DNA from: a virus
DNA length: 64,000 nt
Virus record (IMG/VR): IMGVR_UViG_3300044825_001821
Location: 62,001 to 126,000 of that record
Strand: one strand, 5' to 3'
The translations under genes were made by a program, and so were the position numbers. Shown here one piece after another: positions 44,644 through 54,551 of this stretch (position 1 is the first letter of the stretch; every line of letters starts with the position of its first letter). The notes beneath the pieces were generated by a model. It searched no databases. It had not been told where the DNA came from and was given only the letters and a program-made list of their open reading frames with translations.

Positions 44644-47600
44644 ATGGCAAATATTTCCCTACAATTAAAACATTCTCTAGCCACTAATACACCGCCTTCA
44701 TTAAATGTTGGTGAACCTGCTTATTCATATAGTAGCAATACATTATTCATTGGAAATCCTACGGGCGATGGCGCTATTGCTATTGGTGGTTATGATGATC
44801 ATACTCGTTTAATATCTTCATATGCAACGCTAAACTTGGCATACGATCATGCCAATGCTGCATATATTCGTGCGAATAATTCTTTTAATGCAAATGGCGG
44901 TGGTACGATAGCAGGCGATCTAACTGTTCAAGGTAACTTGAATATTGTTGGTGGAACAATCGGCGCTAATGTACCCATCGTATTAATTGGCGATAATATT
45001 ATTTCGCTGAATGCTTCAATTGGTCAGTCGAATACACCGACGATGAATGCAGGTATTGAAATTGATCGTGGTGCTCAGGCAAATGTTTATATACTTTGGA
45101 ATGAAGTTGATAATAAATGGACTTTCACAAACGATGGAACAAACTATGATAGTTTGGGTGGAGAGTCTGGATCAACATATGCTAATGGTGCATTCGTACA
45201 AGCTAATGCAGCATTCAGTCAAGTTAATGTAACATTTGCACATGCCAACGCCGCTTTCTTAAAGGCCAATACACCAAGTTATGCTGCAAACTCAGCAGGC
45301 TCTTATGCCAATGCTGCATTTATTCAGGCAAATACAAATTTTGTTCAAGTAAATTTAGCGTTCGCACATGCCAATGCCGCATTCTTACAGGCCAATACAC
45401 CTAGCTATGCATCTAATTCTGCTGCATCGTATGCTAATTCAGCTTTTGCTGCGGCAAACTCAGCAGGCTCTTATGCTAACTCTGCTTTTTTAAGAGCCAA
45501 TACACCAAGTTATACTTCAAACGCAGCATCAACATATGCCAATGGCGCATTTATACAAGCTAACGCTGCCTTTGCTCATGCTAATGCTGCTTATGTACAG
45601 GCAAACACACCAAGTCATGTAGCAAACTCTGCTGCTTCTTATGCCAATGCTGCATTTATTGCAGCAAATGCTTCATTTATTCATGTCAATGCTGCATTCT
45701 TAAAAGCCAATACACCAAGTTATACATCTAATTCGGCTGCTTCTTATGCCAATTCTGCTTTCTTGCAGGCGAACACGCCGAGTCATGTGGCAAACTCTGC
45801 GGCATCGTATGCCAATGCTGCATTTTTAAAAGCTAACACACCTAGCTATACATCAAACTCCGCTGCTTCTTATGCCAATGCGGCATTTGCAGTTGCAAAC
45901 TCGGCTGCATCATATGCCAACGCTGCATTTTTACAGGCTAATACGCCAAGCTATACATCGAACTCTGCAAGTGTTTACGCTAACGGTTCGTTTATTCAAG
46001 CTAATGCTGCGTTTTTACAAGCAAACACACCAAGTTACACTGCAAACTCTGCTGCTTCTTATGCCAATGCTGCATTTATTCAAGCTAACGATGCTGTTGC
46101 TTTGTGGACTGGTGCGTATAATCATGCGAATGCATCTTATGTACACGCCAATGCGGCATATCAAAGTCAAAATACAACAGGCACATACGCCAACGCAGCT
46201 TTTGTTCGTGCAAACAATGCGCTAGATGCAAACAATGGTGGTGTGATAACAGGTAGTTTGACGATCACACAGAACCTTACTGTCACTGGAAATGTTTATG
46301 TTTCTGGTAATGCATTCACCGTTAATGCAGGAACATTAACATCAAATGACTCTGTTATTATTTTAGCAGATGGTAATTATTATTCTGATATAAAAGATAT
46401 TGGTTTTGCCGGTCATTATAATGATGGTTCAACCAATGCAAAAACTGGATTACTCAGAGATTCAACAACAAGAGAGTGGTTCTTATTTAAGAATTACACA
46501 CCTGAAATTGGTACAAATAATAATATCAACATTAATGATTCTTCTTTTGAAGTTGATACACTCAGTGCCAATTTAAAATCAACTTATATTTTAATCAAAA
46601 ATGTAGATATTCTACCAAGAACAAATATCATTTTTGATTTAACAAATGCAGCATTTAGACACGCCAACTCTGGATTTGTACATTCAAACGCTGCATTTGT
46701 TCACGCCAATGCCGCATATCAAAGTCAAAATGCAACTGGCAGTTATGCAAACACGGGATATGTACACGCCAACGCAGCATTTATTCATGCAAATTCATCA
46801 TATGAATCTCAGAATGCAACAGGTACTTACGCCAATGCCGCATTCTTGCAAGCAAACACACCTAGTTACACTGCTAATTCGGCAGCATTATATGCCAATG
46901 GTTCGTTTATTCAATCCAATGCGGCGTTTGATCATGCTAATGCAGCATATCAAAGTCAAAATACGACAGGTGTATATGCCAACGCAGCGTTTATACATGC
47001 CAATGCCGCATTTATAAAAACTAATGCATCATTTGATCATGCCAATTCTGCATATCAATCACAAAATGCAACAGGCACTTACGCAAACTCAGCATTTCTA
47101 CATGCCAATGCTGGATTTATACACGCCAATAGTGCTTTTGTTCATGCCAATGCAGCATTTGATCATTCAAATGCTGGATATAATCAAGCCAATACTGGAA
47201 CAACATTAGCACAGGCGGCATTTGATAATTCAAACACCAAGTTTAATTCTACTGGTGGAACGATTTCTGGTAATGTAACAGTTCAAAGTAATCTTACTGT
47301 TCTAGGTAATGTTACATTCGTAGGTAATGTCACATCGGTATTAGTTACTGGTAATAGTGGTCAATTCTTTGGCTACGCATCGAATGGTCACAACGCACTG
47401 TACGCAGGTATTCCAACTGGTTATGATTATCAGCCACAAACAGTTTTCCAAGCATCTGCAAATTATGATGGTTACTCACAGATAAACATTCAGAATATCA
47501 ATACTGGACCTGATGCATCCGGTGACTATGTTGCTACTGCTGATAATGGTAACGAAAATGATACTTACATTGACATGGGCATCGGCAGTAGTCAACATGC

Positions 47601-49986
47601 CGATCCTGACTTTACATTAGTTGGACCAAATGATGGTTACTTGTATACACACGGCAACACCTCAACTGGTGGTGGTGATCTTGTAGTTGGTACATTCTTA
47701 CCACAGAATGATGTAGTATTTGCAGCAGGTGGTATGAATATTGAAAATGAGCAGATGCGTATCATTGGCTCAAGCAACACTATTAATATTCGTGCAAATG
47801 TAGATATAAGTCTTTCAAAAAATGTTTTCTTAGGACCAGTTGTCAATGTTCACATTACTGGTGGAACTAATGATGATTACATCAGAACTGATGGTGCTGG
47901 TAACTTAACATTTGCAAATCTTACTTCTGCAAATGTAATTAAAGTATTATACAATACATCTAATGCTTCATATATTCAAGCCAATGCAGCATTTGATCAT
48001 GCTAACGCCTCATTTGCTGCTGCTAATAATGTATTCCCACAAGTTCAGCCAGCATTCAACACCGCCAATTTAGCATTTGCACATTCCAATGCAGCATATA
48101 ATCGTGCAAATAATTCTGTAGACGCAAACAATGGTGGCACAATTACTGGTGATTTAACAATCACTAAAAATCTGTTTGTTGGTAATGTGTTTGTAGCTGG
48201 ACAGACATTCAGTGTTAATGCTGGTACTTTAGTTTCAAATGATTCTGTCATTATTTTAGCCGAAGGAAATTATTTCTCCGATTTAACTGATATTGGTTTT
48301 GCTGCACATTATAATGATGGTACAAACGCACACTCAGGTCTGATTCGTGACTCTGTAACAAAAGAGTGGTATCTATTCAAAGGATATACACCTGAGATTG
48401 GCACAAACAATAATATTGATATTAATGATGCATCGTTCACAATTGATACTCTGAATGCAAATCTAAACTCAACATATGTTTTAGCAAAAGGTATTGATCT
48501 ATTACCAAGAACAAATATTATTTTTGGTCTTACAAATTCTTCTTTTGCTCATGCAAATGCTGGATTTGATCATGCCAATGCAGCATTTATTTCGGCTAAC
48601 AATGTATTTCCACAGGTTCAGCCAGCGTTCAATACGGCTAACTTAGCATTTGCACACTCAAATGCTGCATTCACACATGCAAATTCATCATATGAATCTC
48701 AGAATGCAACTGGCAGTTATGCTAACTCTGCATTTGCACACGCCAACGCAGCATTTATTTCGGCTAACAATGTATTCCCACAAGTTCAGCCAGCATTCAA
48801 TACGGCCAATTTAGCGTTTGCTCATTCAAATTCTTCGTTTGATCATGCCAATGCTGCATTCTTGCAGGCAAACACACCTAGCTACACTGCAAACTCTGCA
48901 AGTGTTTATGCCAATGCTGCATTCTTACAGGCTAACACACCTAGCTACACCGCAAACTCTTCGGCATTGTATGCCAATGCTGCGTTTATACATGCCAATT
49001 CGTCATATGAATCACAGAATGCTACTGGTAGTTATGCCAACAGTGCTTTTGTACATGCCAATGCTGCGTTTAATTCTGCTAACAATGTATTCCCGCAAGT
49101 GCAACCGGCATTTAACACTGCTAATGCTGCATTTGATCATGCGAACGCATCTTACATTCAAGCTAATGCCGCATTCATTCGTGCGAATAATTCATTAGAT
49201 GCAAACAATGGTGGAACAATTACTGCAAATGTTGTAATTAATGCGAATCTACAAGCAGCTAATGTTACAACAAATGCGTACATTCAATTTGCGGATGGCA
49301 CAAGACAGTTTACTGCAAATGCAAATCCAGCAAATGTTTCACTGAAAACATTTACAACAACATCAAATGGCACTACGCCAACGTTTGCATTAGGGTTTAC
49401 TCCTGCTGGTTCGAATGCTGCTTTAGTTGTTTCAATTGGCGGTGTTATACAAACCGATGGTGTTGATTATTCAATACAACCAGGTAATTCATCAATTTCA
49501 TTTGATGGCATCCCACCAGCGGGTGAAATTGTTAGAGTTACATGTTTGGAAAATGTAGTTCTTTTACCAAATCCAAACGTTACTGTATCGGTGTATGAAA
49601 CTACTGCAAATGGAAATGTTAGCACGTTTGCTTTACCGTTCTATCCAATTTCACGTGAAGCCTTAACTGTAACAATTGATGGCATTGTGCAACCAATTTC
49701 AATGTACACGGTTGATACTTCTGCTAACACAGTTACATTGGATGACACACCACTAAACGGTGAGTTGGTTCGTGTTGCAACTTTCTATACGGCAGTGAAT
49801 CCATATGCGGTATTGCCGAACACAGTGACATTTGATGCATTGGCTCCTGGTGTTAGAAGTTCAATTAATACATCATTTGCAGCAGCAAATTCGGCCGGCT
49901 CATATGCCAATTCGGCATTCAATAAAGCAAATACAGCAGCAACAACAGGAAAGGCAATTGCAATGTCGATTGTATTTGGAGGCTAA
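44644..49986 (+). CDS. Giant heptad-repeat tail fibre (1780 aa) with FGG end
   Basis: The N-terminal SLQLKHSLATNTPPSLNVGE is a fibre attachment module. Long arrays of seven-residue units ending in Asn (AAFLQAN, TPSYTSN, SAASYAN, AAFIHAN) cover most of the rest. They are broken by an AGIEIDRGAQANVYILWNEV module (also in 27217), by two copies of a module with DIGFAGHYNDG / GYTPEIGTNNNI, by a VTVQSNLTVLGNVTFVGNV beta-helix, and by two VFPQVQPAFNTAN-containing stretches. Near the C terminus are two fibre sandwiches (SISFDGIPPAGEIVRVTC, TVTLDDTPLNGELVRVATFY), and it ends AIAMSIVFGG. This is probably a long trimeric side fibre; the stalk length is inferred from repeat number. Confidence 0.8.
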   Translation: MANISLQLKHSLATNTPPSLNVGEPAYSYSSNTLFIGNPTGDGAIAIGGYDDHTRLISSYATLNLAYDHANAAYIRANNSFNANGGGTIAGDLTVQGNLNIVGGTIGANVPIVLIGDNIISLNASIGQSNTPTMNAGIEIDRGAQANVYILWNEVDNKWTFTNDGTNYDSLGGESGSTYANGAFVQANAAFSQVNVTFAHANAAFLKANTPSYAANSAGSYANAAFIQANTNFVQVNLAFAHANAAFLQANTPSYASNSAASYANSAFAAANSAGSYANSAFLRANTPSYTSNAASTYANGAFIQANAAFAHANAAYVQANTPSHVANSAASYANAAFIAANASFIHVNAAFLKANTPSYTSNSAASYANSAFLQANTPSHVANSAASYANAAFLKANTPSYTSNSAASYANAAFAVANSAASYANAAFLQANTPSYTSNSASVYANGSFIQANAAFLQANTPSYTANSAASYANAAFIQANDAVALWTGAYNHANASYVHANAAYQSQNTTGTYANAAFVRANNALDANNGGVITGSLTITQNLTVTGNVYVSGNAFTVNAGTLTSNDSVIILADGNYYSDIKDIGFAGHYNDGSTNAKTGLLRDSTTREWFLFKNYTPEIGTNNNININDSSFEVDTLSANLKSTYILIKNVDILPRTNIIFDLTNAAFRHANSGFVHSNAAFVHANAAYQSQNATGSYANTGYVHANAAFIHANSSYESQNATGTYANAAFLQANTPSYTANSAALYANGSFIQSNAAFDHANAAYQSQNTTGVYANAAFIHANAAFIKTNASFDHANSAYQSQNATGTYANSAFLHANAGFIHANSAFVHANAAFDHSNAGYNQANTGTTLAQAAFDNSNTKFNSTGGTISGNVTVQSNLTVLGNVTFVGNVTSVLVTGNSGQFFGYASNGHNALYAGIPTGYDYQPQTVFQASANYDGYSQINIQNINTGPDASGDYVATADNGNENDTYIDMGIGSSQHADPDFTLVGPNDGYLYTHGNTSTGGGDLVVGTFLPQNDVVFAAGGMNIENEQMRIIGSSNTINIRANVDISLSKNVFLGPVVNVHITGGTNDDYIRTDGAGNLTFANLTSANVIKVLYNTSNASYIQANAAFDHANASFAAANNVFPQVQPAFNTANLAFAHSNAAYNRANNSVDANNGGTITGDLTITKNLFVGNVFVAGQTFSVNAGTLVSNDSVIILAEGNYFSDLTDIGFAAHYNDGTNAHSGLIRDSVTKEWYLFKGYTPEIGTNNNIDINDASFTIDTLNANLNSTYVLAKGIDLLPRTNIIFGLTNSSFAHANAGFDHANAAFISANNVFPQVQPAFNTANLAFAHSNAAFTHANSSYESQNATGSYANSAFAHANAAFISANNVFPQVQPAFNTANLAFAHSNSSFDHANAAFLQANTPSYTANSASVYANAAFLQANTPSYTANSSALYANAAFIHANSSYESQNATGSYANSAFVHANAAFNSANNVFPQVQPAFNTANAAFDHANASYIQANAAFIRANNSLDANNGGTITANVVINANLQAANVTTNAYIQFADGTRQFTANANPANVSLKTFTTTSNGTTPTFALGFTPAGSNAALVVSIGGVIQTDGVDYSIQPGNSSISFDGIPPAGEIVRVTCLENVVLLPNPNVTVSVYETTANGNVSTFALPFYPISREALTVTIDGIVQPISMYTVDTSANTVTLDDTPLNGELVRVATFYTAVNPYAVLPNTVTFDALAPGVRSSINTSFAAANSAGSYANSAFNKANTAATTGKAIAMSIVFGG
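44830..49190 (+). repeat. Imperfect 21-bp repeats encoding xxFxxAN heptads
   Basis: Arrays at about 44830-46210, 46640-47220, 47960-48120 and 48540-49190. Codons for Ala-Asn vary (GCCAAT, GCTAAC, GCAAAC), so conservation is at protein level with local near-identical stretches. Matching arrays lie in 27385-28370 and 37930-38200. Confidence 0.88.
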
Positions 49987-49989
49987 TTC

Positions 49990-50412
49990 ATGACACAGAA
50001 AATTACAAGTGGTAGAATAGCCAACAGTTCTATTACGGTAAACAGCTTCTCCACTAATTTTGGTGGCTATGCATATGACTTCGATGATATTTCTTATATC
50101 ACCGATGGTGTGACGACTATCTTTCCTTTAACATATAACACATCGAATGTTTCTGTATCAAGTCCTTGGAATTTAATTATATCAATTAATGGTCTTTTAC
50201 AGTCCGCTTTTGCAAATACGCAAGAAGTTCTTTGGATGAGTCACGTTAAAAACTCAGCAAAAGGATACACATTAAATGATGATGGTCGTGTTCTTTTTGC
50301 CGATCCGCCTCCAGCGGGTTCTGATGTTATGATTCGACTTGTGCCTGGGACACCAGCACAAAATACCAAGATTTATCCATTCAAAGCAACCGATATCTTC
50401 TTGGGTTACTAA
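49990..50412 (+). CDS. Small fibre/baseplate protein (140 aa)
   Basis: MTQKITSGRIANSSITVNSF, then YAYDFDDISYITDGVTTIFP, WNLIISINGLLQSAFAN, GRVLFADPPPAGSDVMIRLV and the end YPFKATDIFLGY. A single beta-sandwich like those inside the large fibres, with a hydrophobic end similar to the FGG tails. I recall similar proteins in cyanophages without function. It follows the giant fibre by three bases and is followed by an untranslated gap with a late promoter. Confidence 0.68.
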   Translation: MTQKITSGRIANSSITVNSFSTNFGGYAYDFDDISYITDGVTTIFPLTYNTSNVSVSSPWNLIISINGLLQSAFANTQEVLWMSHVKNSAKGYTLNDDGRVLFADPPPAGSDVMIRLVPGTPAQNTKIYPFKATDIFLGY

Positions 50413-50415
50413 TTA

Positions 50416-50423
50416 CTAAATAG
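50416..50423 (+). promoter_or_regulatory. Late-promoter-like CTAAATAG
   Basis: Directly after the stop of the 140-residue gene and 47 bases before the ATG at 50471. The leader is A-rich and contains a GGAG site. Confidence 0.6.
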
Positions 50424-50470
50424 TAGAGATTTTAAAAAAATAAACACCTTTCCCATATTTTGGAGTCAAA

Positions 50471-53400
50471 ATGGCTAGAAAAGTAATCGTAGACACATAT
50501 TATTCGTTCACACCTTCGTCAAGAACGATTGTGTTTAATGAGGTGATTCAACGTGAACGTTTTGTTCTGATTACAAACGTCACTACGAATCAGGTAATTT
50601 ACAATTTTTCAGACCCAAATCTGAAATTAACTTCTCATTCGGTATCACAAAACGCAACAAGCGGTTCGGCGACAACCACAATTGTATTGCAATATAATAC
50701 AGCAGCAATGTCATCTACCGACAAACTTCAAGTTGTGATTGATGAATACGCCGAAAAGTTTGAGCCTGATGAACTCTATACTGATCCGGTAAATAAATTC
50801 CGTGTGTCTCAGCCACAGTCGATGATTGATACCGACTTTGAATATTCAACTCAAGCCACAAAATGGGAAACGTTATCTTTAGTAAATAACAGAGCCTTTG
50901 CTTATGCGAACGTAGCGGCAAACTCTGACGTTTCTATTGGTGGTCCAATCAATGTAACATCAATTACTGTAAACTCTAACTCAAGTTTTGTTACAGTATA
51001 TACTGCAAACCCACCAGCTGTAAACACTCCTATTTTTGTGACTGATAGTGCATGGGGTCCCGCTGACGGTACATATGTTGTTGATGCTGTTTTTGGTACA
51101 ACTGCATTTAGATACACAACAAAACAAAGATATCAAGCAACACTAGGCGTAACTGCTGGTTTGAATATTAACATTCCGGGAGTAACACAAGTTGCTAATG
51201 GTTCTATCTTTACACGTTCAAATATTGCTTTATCAAATATTAATTTTACTGGTGCATTTGCAAATGGTATCGTAAGAACAACTCAACCACATGGTATCTC
51301 AATTGGTAATGAGATCATTCTTCAGGGTACAACAGCAGCAACATCAGGTGCGCCTAATGGAGCATTTACTGTAACTGGCGTTTATTCTAATACAGAGTTT
51401 CGTATCGATGCTAATGTAGCACCAGTAAGTTCATCTGGTATTGGTTCTGGTGGTTTTGCTAATCTATTCTCTTCAGGTCGTTCAACTGTAATTCATCGTG
51501 CTTATGATGGTGGTGTTGAGTTTAGCACCGCAGCAGAAGGACATAACAATCAATTGATTCGTCAGACACGCCGTTACTTCCGTTATCAATCTGGTAAGGG
51601 TATTCAAATGTCAACTGGCACTTTGATGAAGCCTTCAATTCGTTTGGATAGTGTGACAAGTTCTGGTGCGGTTGTAACATTAAAAACAAAGGAACCCCAC
51701 TTTGTAGATACAAACACATCAATTACAATTACCGGTTGTAATGAAACTGCATATAACGGAACGTTTAATGTCTTAGAAGTTTTAGACCCATACACTCTTC
51801 GTTATGTTGCTAACAGTACACCTTCTGCAACTCCAGCAACTGGTTTGTATTTCTTGTCAGTTAATAACTGGTATGGTGCATCTAATCGTGTTGGCATGTT
51901 TGATGATCAAAATGGTATTTTCTTTGAGTATGATGGACAACAACTATATGCAGTTCGTCGTTCTTCAACAAGACAATTATCAGGATTCATCAGCGCCAAC
52001 ACTGCCAATACACAAATTGATGGTGTTTCTGTGAATGGTGTAACAACCAAGTTCTCTTCTGAACTTGATGTTGGTGATTACATTGTAATCAAAGGTATGT
52101 CATATCGTGTTATTGAAATTAACTCTGATACCAGACTGCATGTTTCACCAGCATATAGAGGTAACACACAAATTCTACAAGCTGTTGCTGCCAAAACAAT
52201 TGACTTCAAGATTCCACAGTCTCAATGGAATTTAGATCGTTGTGATGGCACAGGTCCTTCAGGATTTAATCTTGATCTTCGTAAGATGCAGATGTTCTAC
52301 CTAGATTACTCTTGGTATGGTGCAGGTTTCGTTCGTTGGGGCTTCAGAGCAACAGATGGTAATATTGTTTATTGTCATAAGATGGTAAACAATAATGTAA
52401 ACTATGAAGCGTACATGCGTTCTGGTAACTTACCAGGCCGCTATGAAACAAATACATTTGCACCTAAAACAAAAGTTCAAGCGACGATTCAATCTGGAGA
52501 CACTTCAATCAATGTGGCTAATGCTTCAGCATTTCCTACTGTTGGAACGCTGTGGCTCACAAATGGCGCAGGTTTAAGTGAGTTTGTAAACTACAACGGT
52601 GTAACTAACAATTCACCTACAGGTTGGACATTTAATAATCTTATTCGTGGACAACAAGGTAATAATATTAACTGTATCATGTCAACATCAAATTCAACAT
52701 TGAATTTGGTTTCTGGACAGGCAACAACAGGAATTCAAATTGGTATGTTTGTACAAAGCGCAAACATTCCACAAGTTGCTCAAGTTGTTAGTATTAATCC
52801 AAACGTTTCAGTACAACTTTCTCAAGCACCTGGTATCTCTGGAACAGGAGTTGTAACATTTATTCCTATGGGTAATGTTGCACAAACGTTTACATATAGT
52901 GCTACTTCACCAACATACGCTGAGTTACATGCGCCTGGATATGCACCACGTATTGCACATTGGGGCACTTCAGTTATTATGGATGGTCGTTATGATGACG
53001 ATAAATCATTTGTGTTTACTCAAGGTATGAGAGGTGGGTTATCTGTGCCTGCTGGTCAACGTATGGCACTACAGAGTTTCCGTGTTTCACCTTCAGTGAA
53101 TAACGGTGTTCCTGGTTCCGCTTTAGGTGATCGTGAAGTTGTCAATCGTATGCAAATGGTTCTTCGACAACTTGATTTGTTATCAGGTGGTACTTTCTTG
53201 ATTGAAGTTGTTCTAAATGGTTCTACAGCAAATGCTGCACCAGTTTGGCAAAACGTTGGCGGTTCAAGTCTTGCTCAGTACGTCAATCATGCTGTAAACA
53301 CAAGAATTGAAGGTGGTGAAGTTATTTACGGCTTCTTCACCAACTCCGCTGGTGGTTCGACTAACTTGACTACAACATCCATGGATCTACCTCTGGTTCG

Positions 53401-53557
53401 TGATCTTGGTAATAGTATTCTTGGTGGAGGTACTAATGATCCACGAAGTGGATTTTATCCAGACGGTCCTGATATTGTGACAATTGTTGCACGTAATGTT
53501 GGTACTGCGGCAGCATCAGTGTTCTCACGACTATCATGGACAGAAGCACAAGCATAA
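50471..53557 (+). CDS. Large virion structural protein (1028 aa)
   Basis: MARKVIVDTYYSFTPSSRTI starts a protein of strongly beta character. Conserved-looking blocks are RQTRRYFRYQSGKGIQMSTG near residue 355, NWYGASNRVGMFDDQNGIFF, FYLDYSWYGAGFVRWGFRAT, DGRYDDDKSFVFTQGMRG, and a C-terminal FSRLSWTEAQA. I recognise this as a large structural protein common to cyanophage-type T4 phages without an assigned T4 counterpart. It may belong to the tail or fibre network. It stands in its own late unit. Confidence 0.75.
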   Translation: MARKVIVDTYYSFTPSSRTIVFNEVIQRERFVLITNVTTNQVIYNFSDPNLKLTSHSVSQNATSGSATTTIVLQYNTAAMSSTDKLQVVIDEYAEKFEPDELYTDPVNKFRVSQPQSMIDTDFEYSTQATKWETLSLVNNRAFAYANVAANSDVSIGGPINVTSITVNSNSSFVTVYTANPPAVNTPIFVTDSAWGPADGTYVVDAVFGTTAFRYTTKQRYQATLGVTAGLNINIPGVTQVANGSIFTRSNIALSNINFTGAFANGIVRTTQPHGISIGNEIILQGTTAATSGAPNGAFTVTGVYSNTEFRIDANVAPVSSSGIGSGGFANLFSSGRSTVIHRAYDGGVEFSTAAEGHNNQLIRQTRRYFRYQSGKGIQMSTGTLMKPSIRLDSVTSSGAVVTLKTKEPHFVDTNTSITITGCNETAYNGTFNVLEVLDPYTLRYVANSTPSATPATGLYFLSVNNWYGASNRVGMFDDQNGIFFEYDGQQLYAVRRSSTRQLSGFISANTANTQIDGVSVNGVTTKFSSELDVGDYIVIKGMSYRVIEINSDTRLHVSPAYRGNTQILQAVAAKTIDFKIPQSQWNLDRCDGTGPSGFNLDLRKMQMFYLDYSWYGAGFVRWGFRATDGNIVYCHKMVNNNVNYEAYMRSGNLPGRYETNTFAPKTKVQATIQSGDTSINVANASAFPTVGTLWLTNGAGLSEFVNYNGVTNNSPTGWTFNNLIRGQQGNNINCIMSTSNSTLNLVSGQATTGIQIGMFVQSANIPQVAQVVSINPNVSVQLSQAPGISGTGVVTFIPMGNVAQTFTYSATSPTYAELHAPGYAPRIAHWGTSVIMDGRYDDDKSFVFTQGMRGGLSVPAGQRMALQSFRVSPSVNNGVPGSALGDREVVNRMQMVLRQLDLLSGGTFLIEVVLNGSTANAAPVWQNVGGSSLAQYVNHAVNTRIEGGEVIYGFFTNSAGGSTNLTTTSMDLPLVRDLGNSILGGGTNDPRSGFYPDGPDIVTIVARNVGTAAASVFSRLSWTEAQA

Positions 53558-54199
53558 ATGCAAACTGTTACTACATTACCAATACTGCAAACTGTCAGTG
53601 ATGTCACACAACACTATATCAGTTTGCAGCCTGCAATATCAGGAAGAACAGCGGCAGAGTACGTCAATCGTAATCTGTCGTTTAATCCCGCTTCAAATAC
53701 ATTAAATATTGCGGTCAATGTAAATTTTTTACCAAATTCAATTTCCGGTTTGGCAATAGCAGACTCAGGAATAATTTCTTCTAAAATTGCGCCTTTAACT
53801 AGATTAATTGAGCAAGCTAAAATTATTCCAGGTCAATTAAGTGGTAACATTAACATCGATGTTTTAGAATCTTCAGTATACTATTTGACGCAATATCCTA
53901 CGGGAGCTTTAACTTTTAATCTTCGTGGTAATACAAATTATACATTAGATAGACTTTTGAATCCTGGACAATCTGTGTCAACAGTTTTTATGATCACACA
54001 GAATGTTACTCAGCAAGTTGCAAACGTTTCTGTTGATGGTAATTTTCAAACAGCAAATATAAGATATGGTTCAAACACCAAACCAACTTCGACCAGTATT
54101 TCTAGAGAAGTCATAGATGTTTATTCTTTTGTTACAATGAAACTTGCAACCAATTCTTATATAATATTACAAACACAGTCATCTTATGGTGTGGGATAA
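53558..54199 (+). CDS. Putative fibre/structural protein (213 aa)
   Basis: The ATG directly follows the previous TAA. MQTVTTLPILQTVSDVTQHY, GRTAAEYVNRNLSFNPASNT and a C-terminal domain NINIDVLESSVYYLTQYPTG to TVFMITQNVTQQVANVSVDG and SFVTMKLATNSYIILQTQ. The C-terminal part resembles small beta domains at fibre ends in cyanophages. Function unknown; the one-base overlap with the next fibre gene points to a shared structure. Confidence 0.65.
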   Translation: MQTVTTLPILQTVSDVTQHYISLQPAISGRTAAEYVNRNLSFNPASNTLNIAVNVNFLPNSISGLAIADSGIISSKIAPLTRLIEQAKIIPGQLSGNINIDVLESSVYYLTQYPTGALTFNLRGNTNYTLDRLLNPGQSVSTVFMITQNVTQQVANVSVDGNFQTANIRYGSNTKPTSTSISREVIDVYSFVTMKLATNSYIILQTQSSYGVG

Positions 54200-54549
54200 T
54201 GATACAGAAAGTTCGTTCGTCTTTAATAGAACCAACAAATATTACAGGCAATCTGATTGCTCAAAATGCCGTTTCTGGTAACAATATTGTTTCTAACGCT
54301 ATTCGTGGAAACAATATTGTGGCAAGCACAATCACTGGTAATTTAATCGCAACAAATCAAATCACTGGCAATCAAATTGCACAAAATCAAATCACCGGTA
54401 ATTTAATTGCGGTAAATCAAATCACTGGTAACTTAATTGCGACAAATCAAATCACTGGCAATCTGATAGCAAACAACGCAATCAGTGGAAACAATATTGT
54501 TTCTCCTCCTGATATTTTTGATGATGCTTTCTTATTTGGTGGAATGTAA
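54199..54549 (+). CDS. Short repeat fibre with FGG-type end (116 aa)
   Basis: MIQKVRSSLIEPTNITGNLI starts directly with five-residue turns (GNLIAQNAVS, GNNIVSNAIR, GNLIATNQIT) that fill most of the protein, ending PPDIFDDAFLFGGM. It lacks the N-terminal sandwich of 38598 but shares its repeats and C terminus. It closes the fibre island; three bases later gp13 starts. Confidence 0.72.
   Translation: MIQKVRSSLIEPTNITGNLIAQNAVSGNNIVSNAIRGNNIVASTITGNLIATNQITGNQIAQNQITGNLIAVNQITGNLIATNQITGNLIANNAISGNNIVSPPDIFDDAFLFGGM
54331..54480 (+). repeat. 30-bp repeats matching those at 38988
   Basis: Units of 30 bp encode ITGNLIATNQ-type repeats. Stretches of about 50 bases are identical or nearly so to the array at 38988-39180, though the two genes lie 15 kb apart. 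Confidence 0.88.
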
Positions 54550-54551
54550 CC

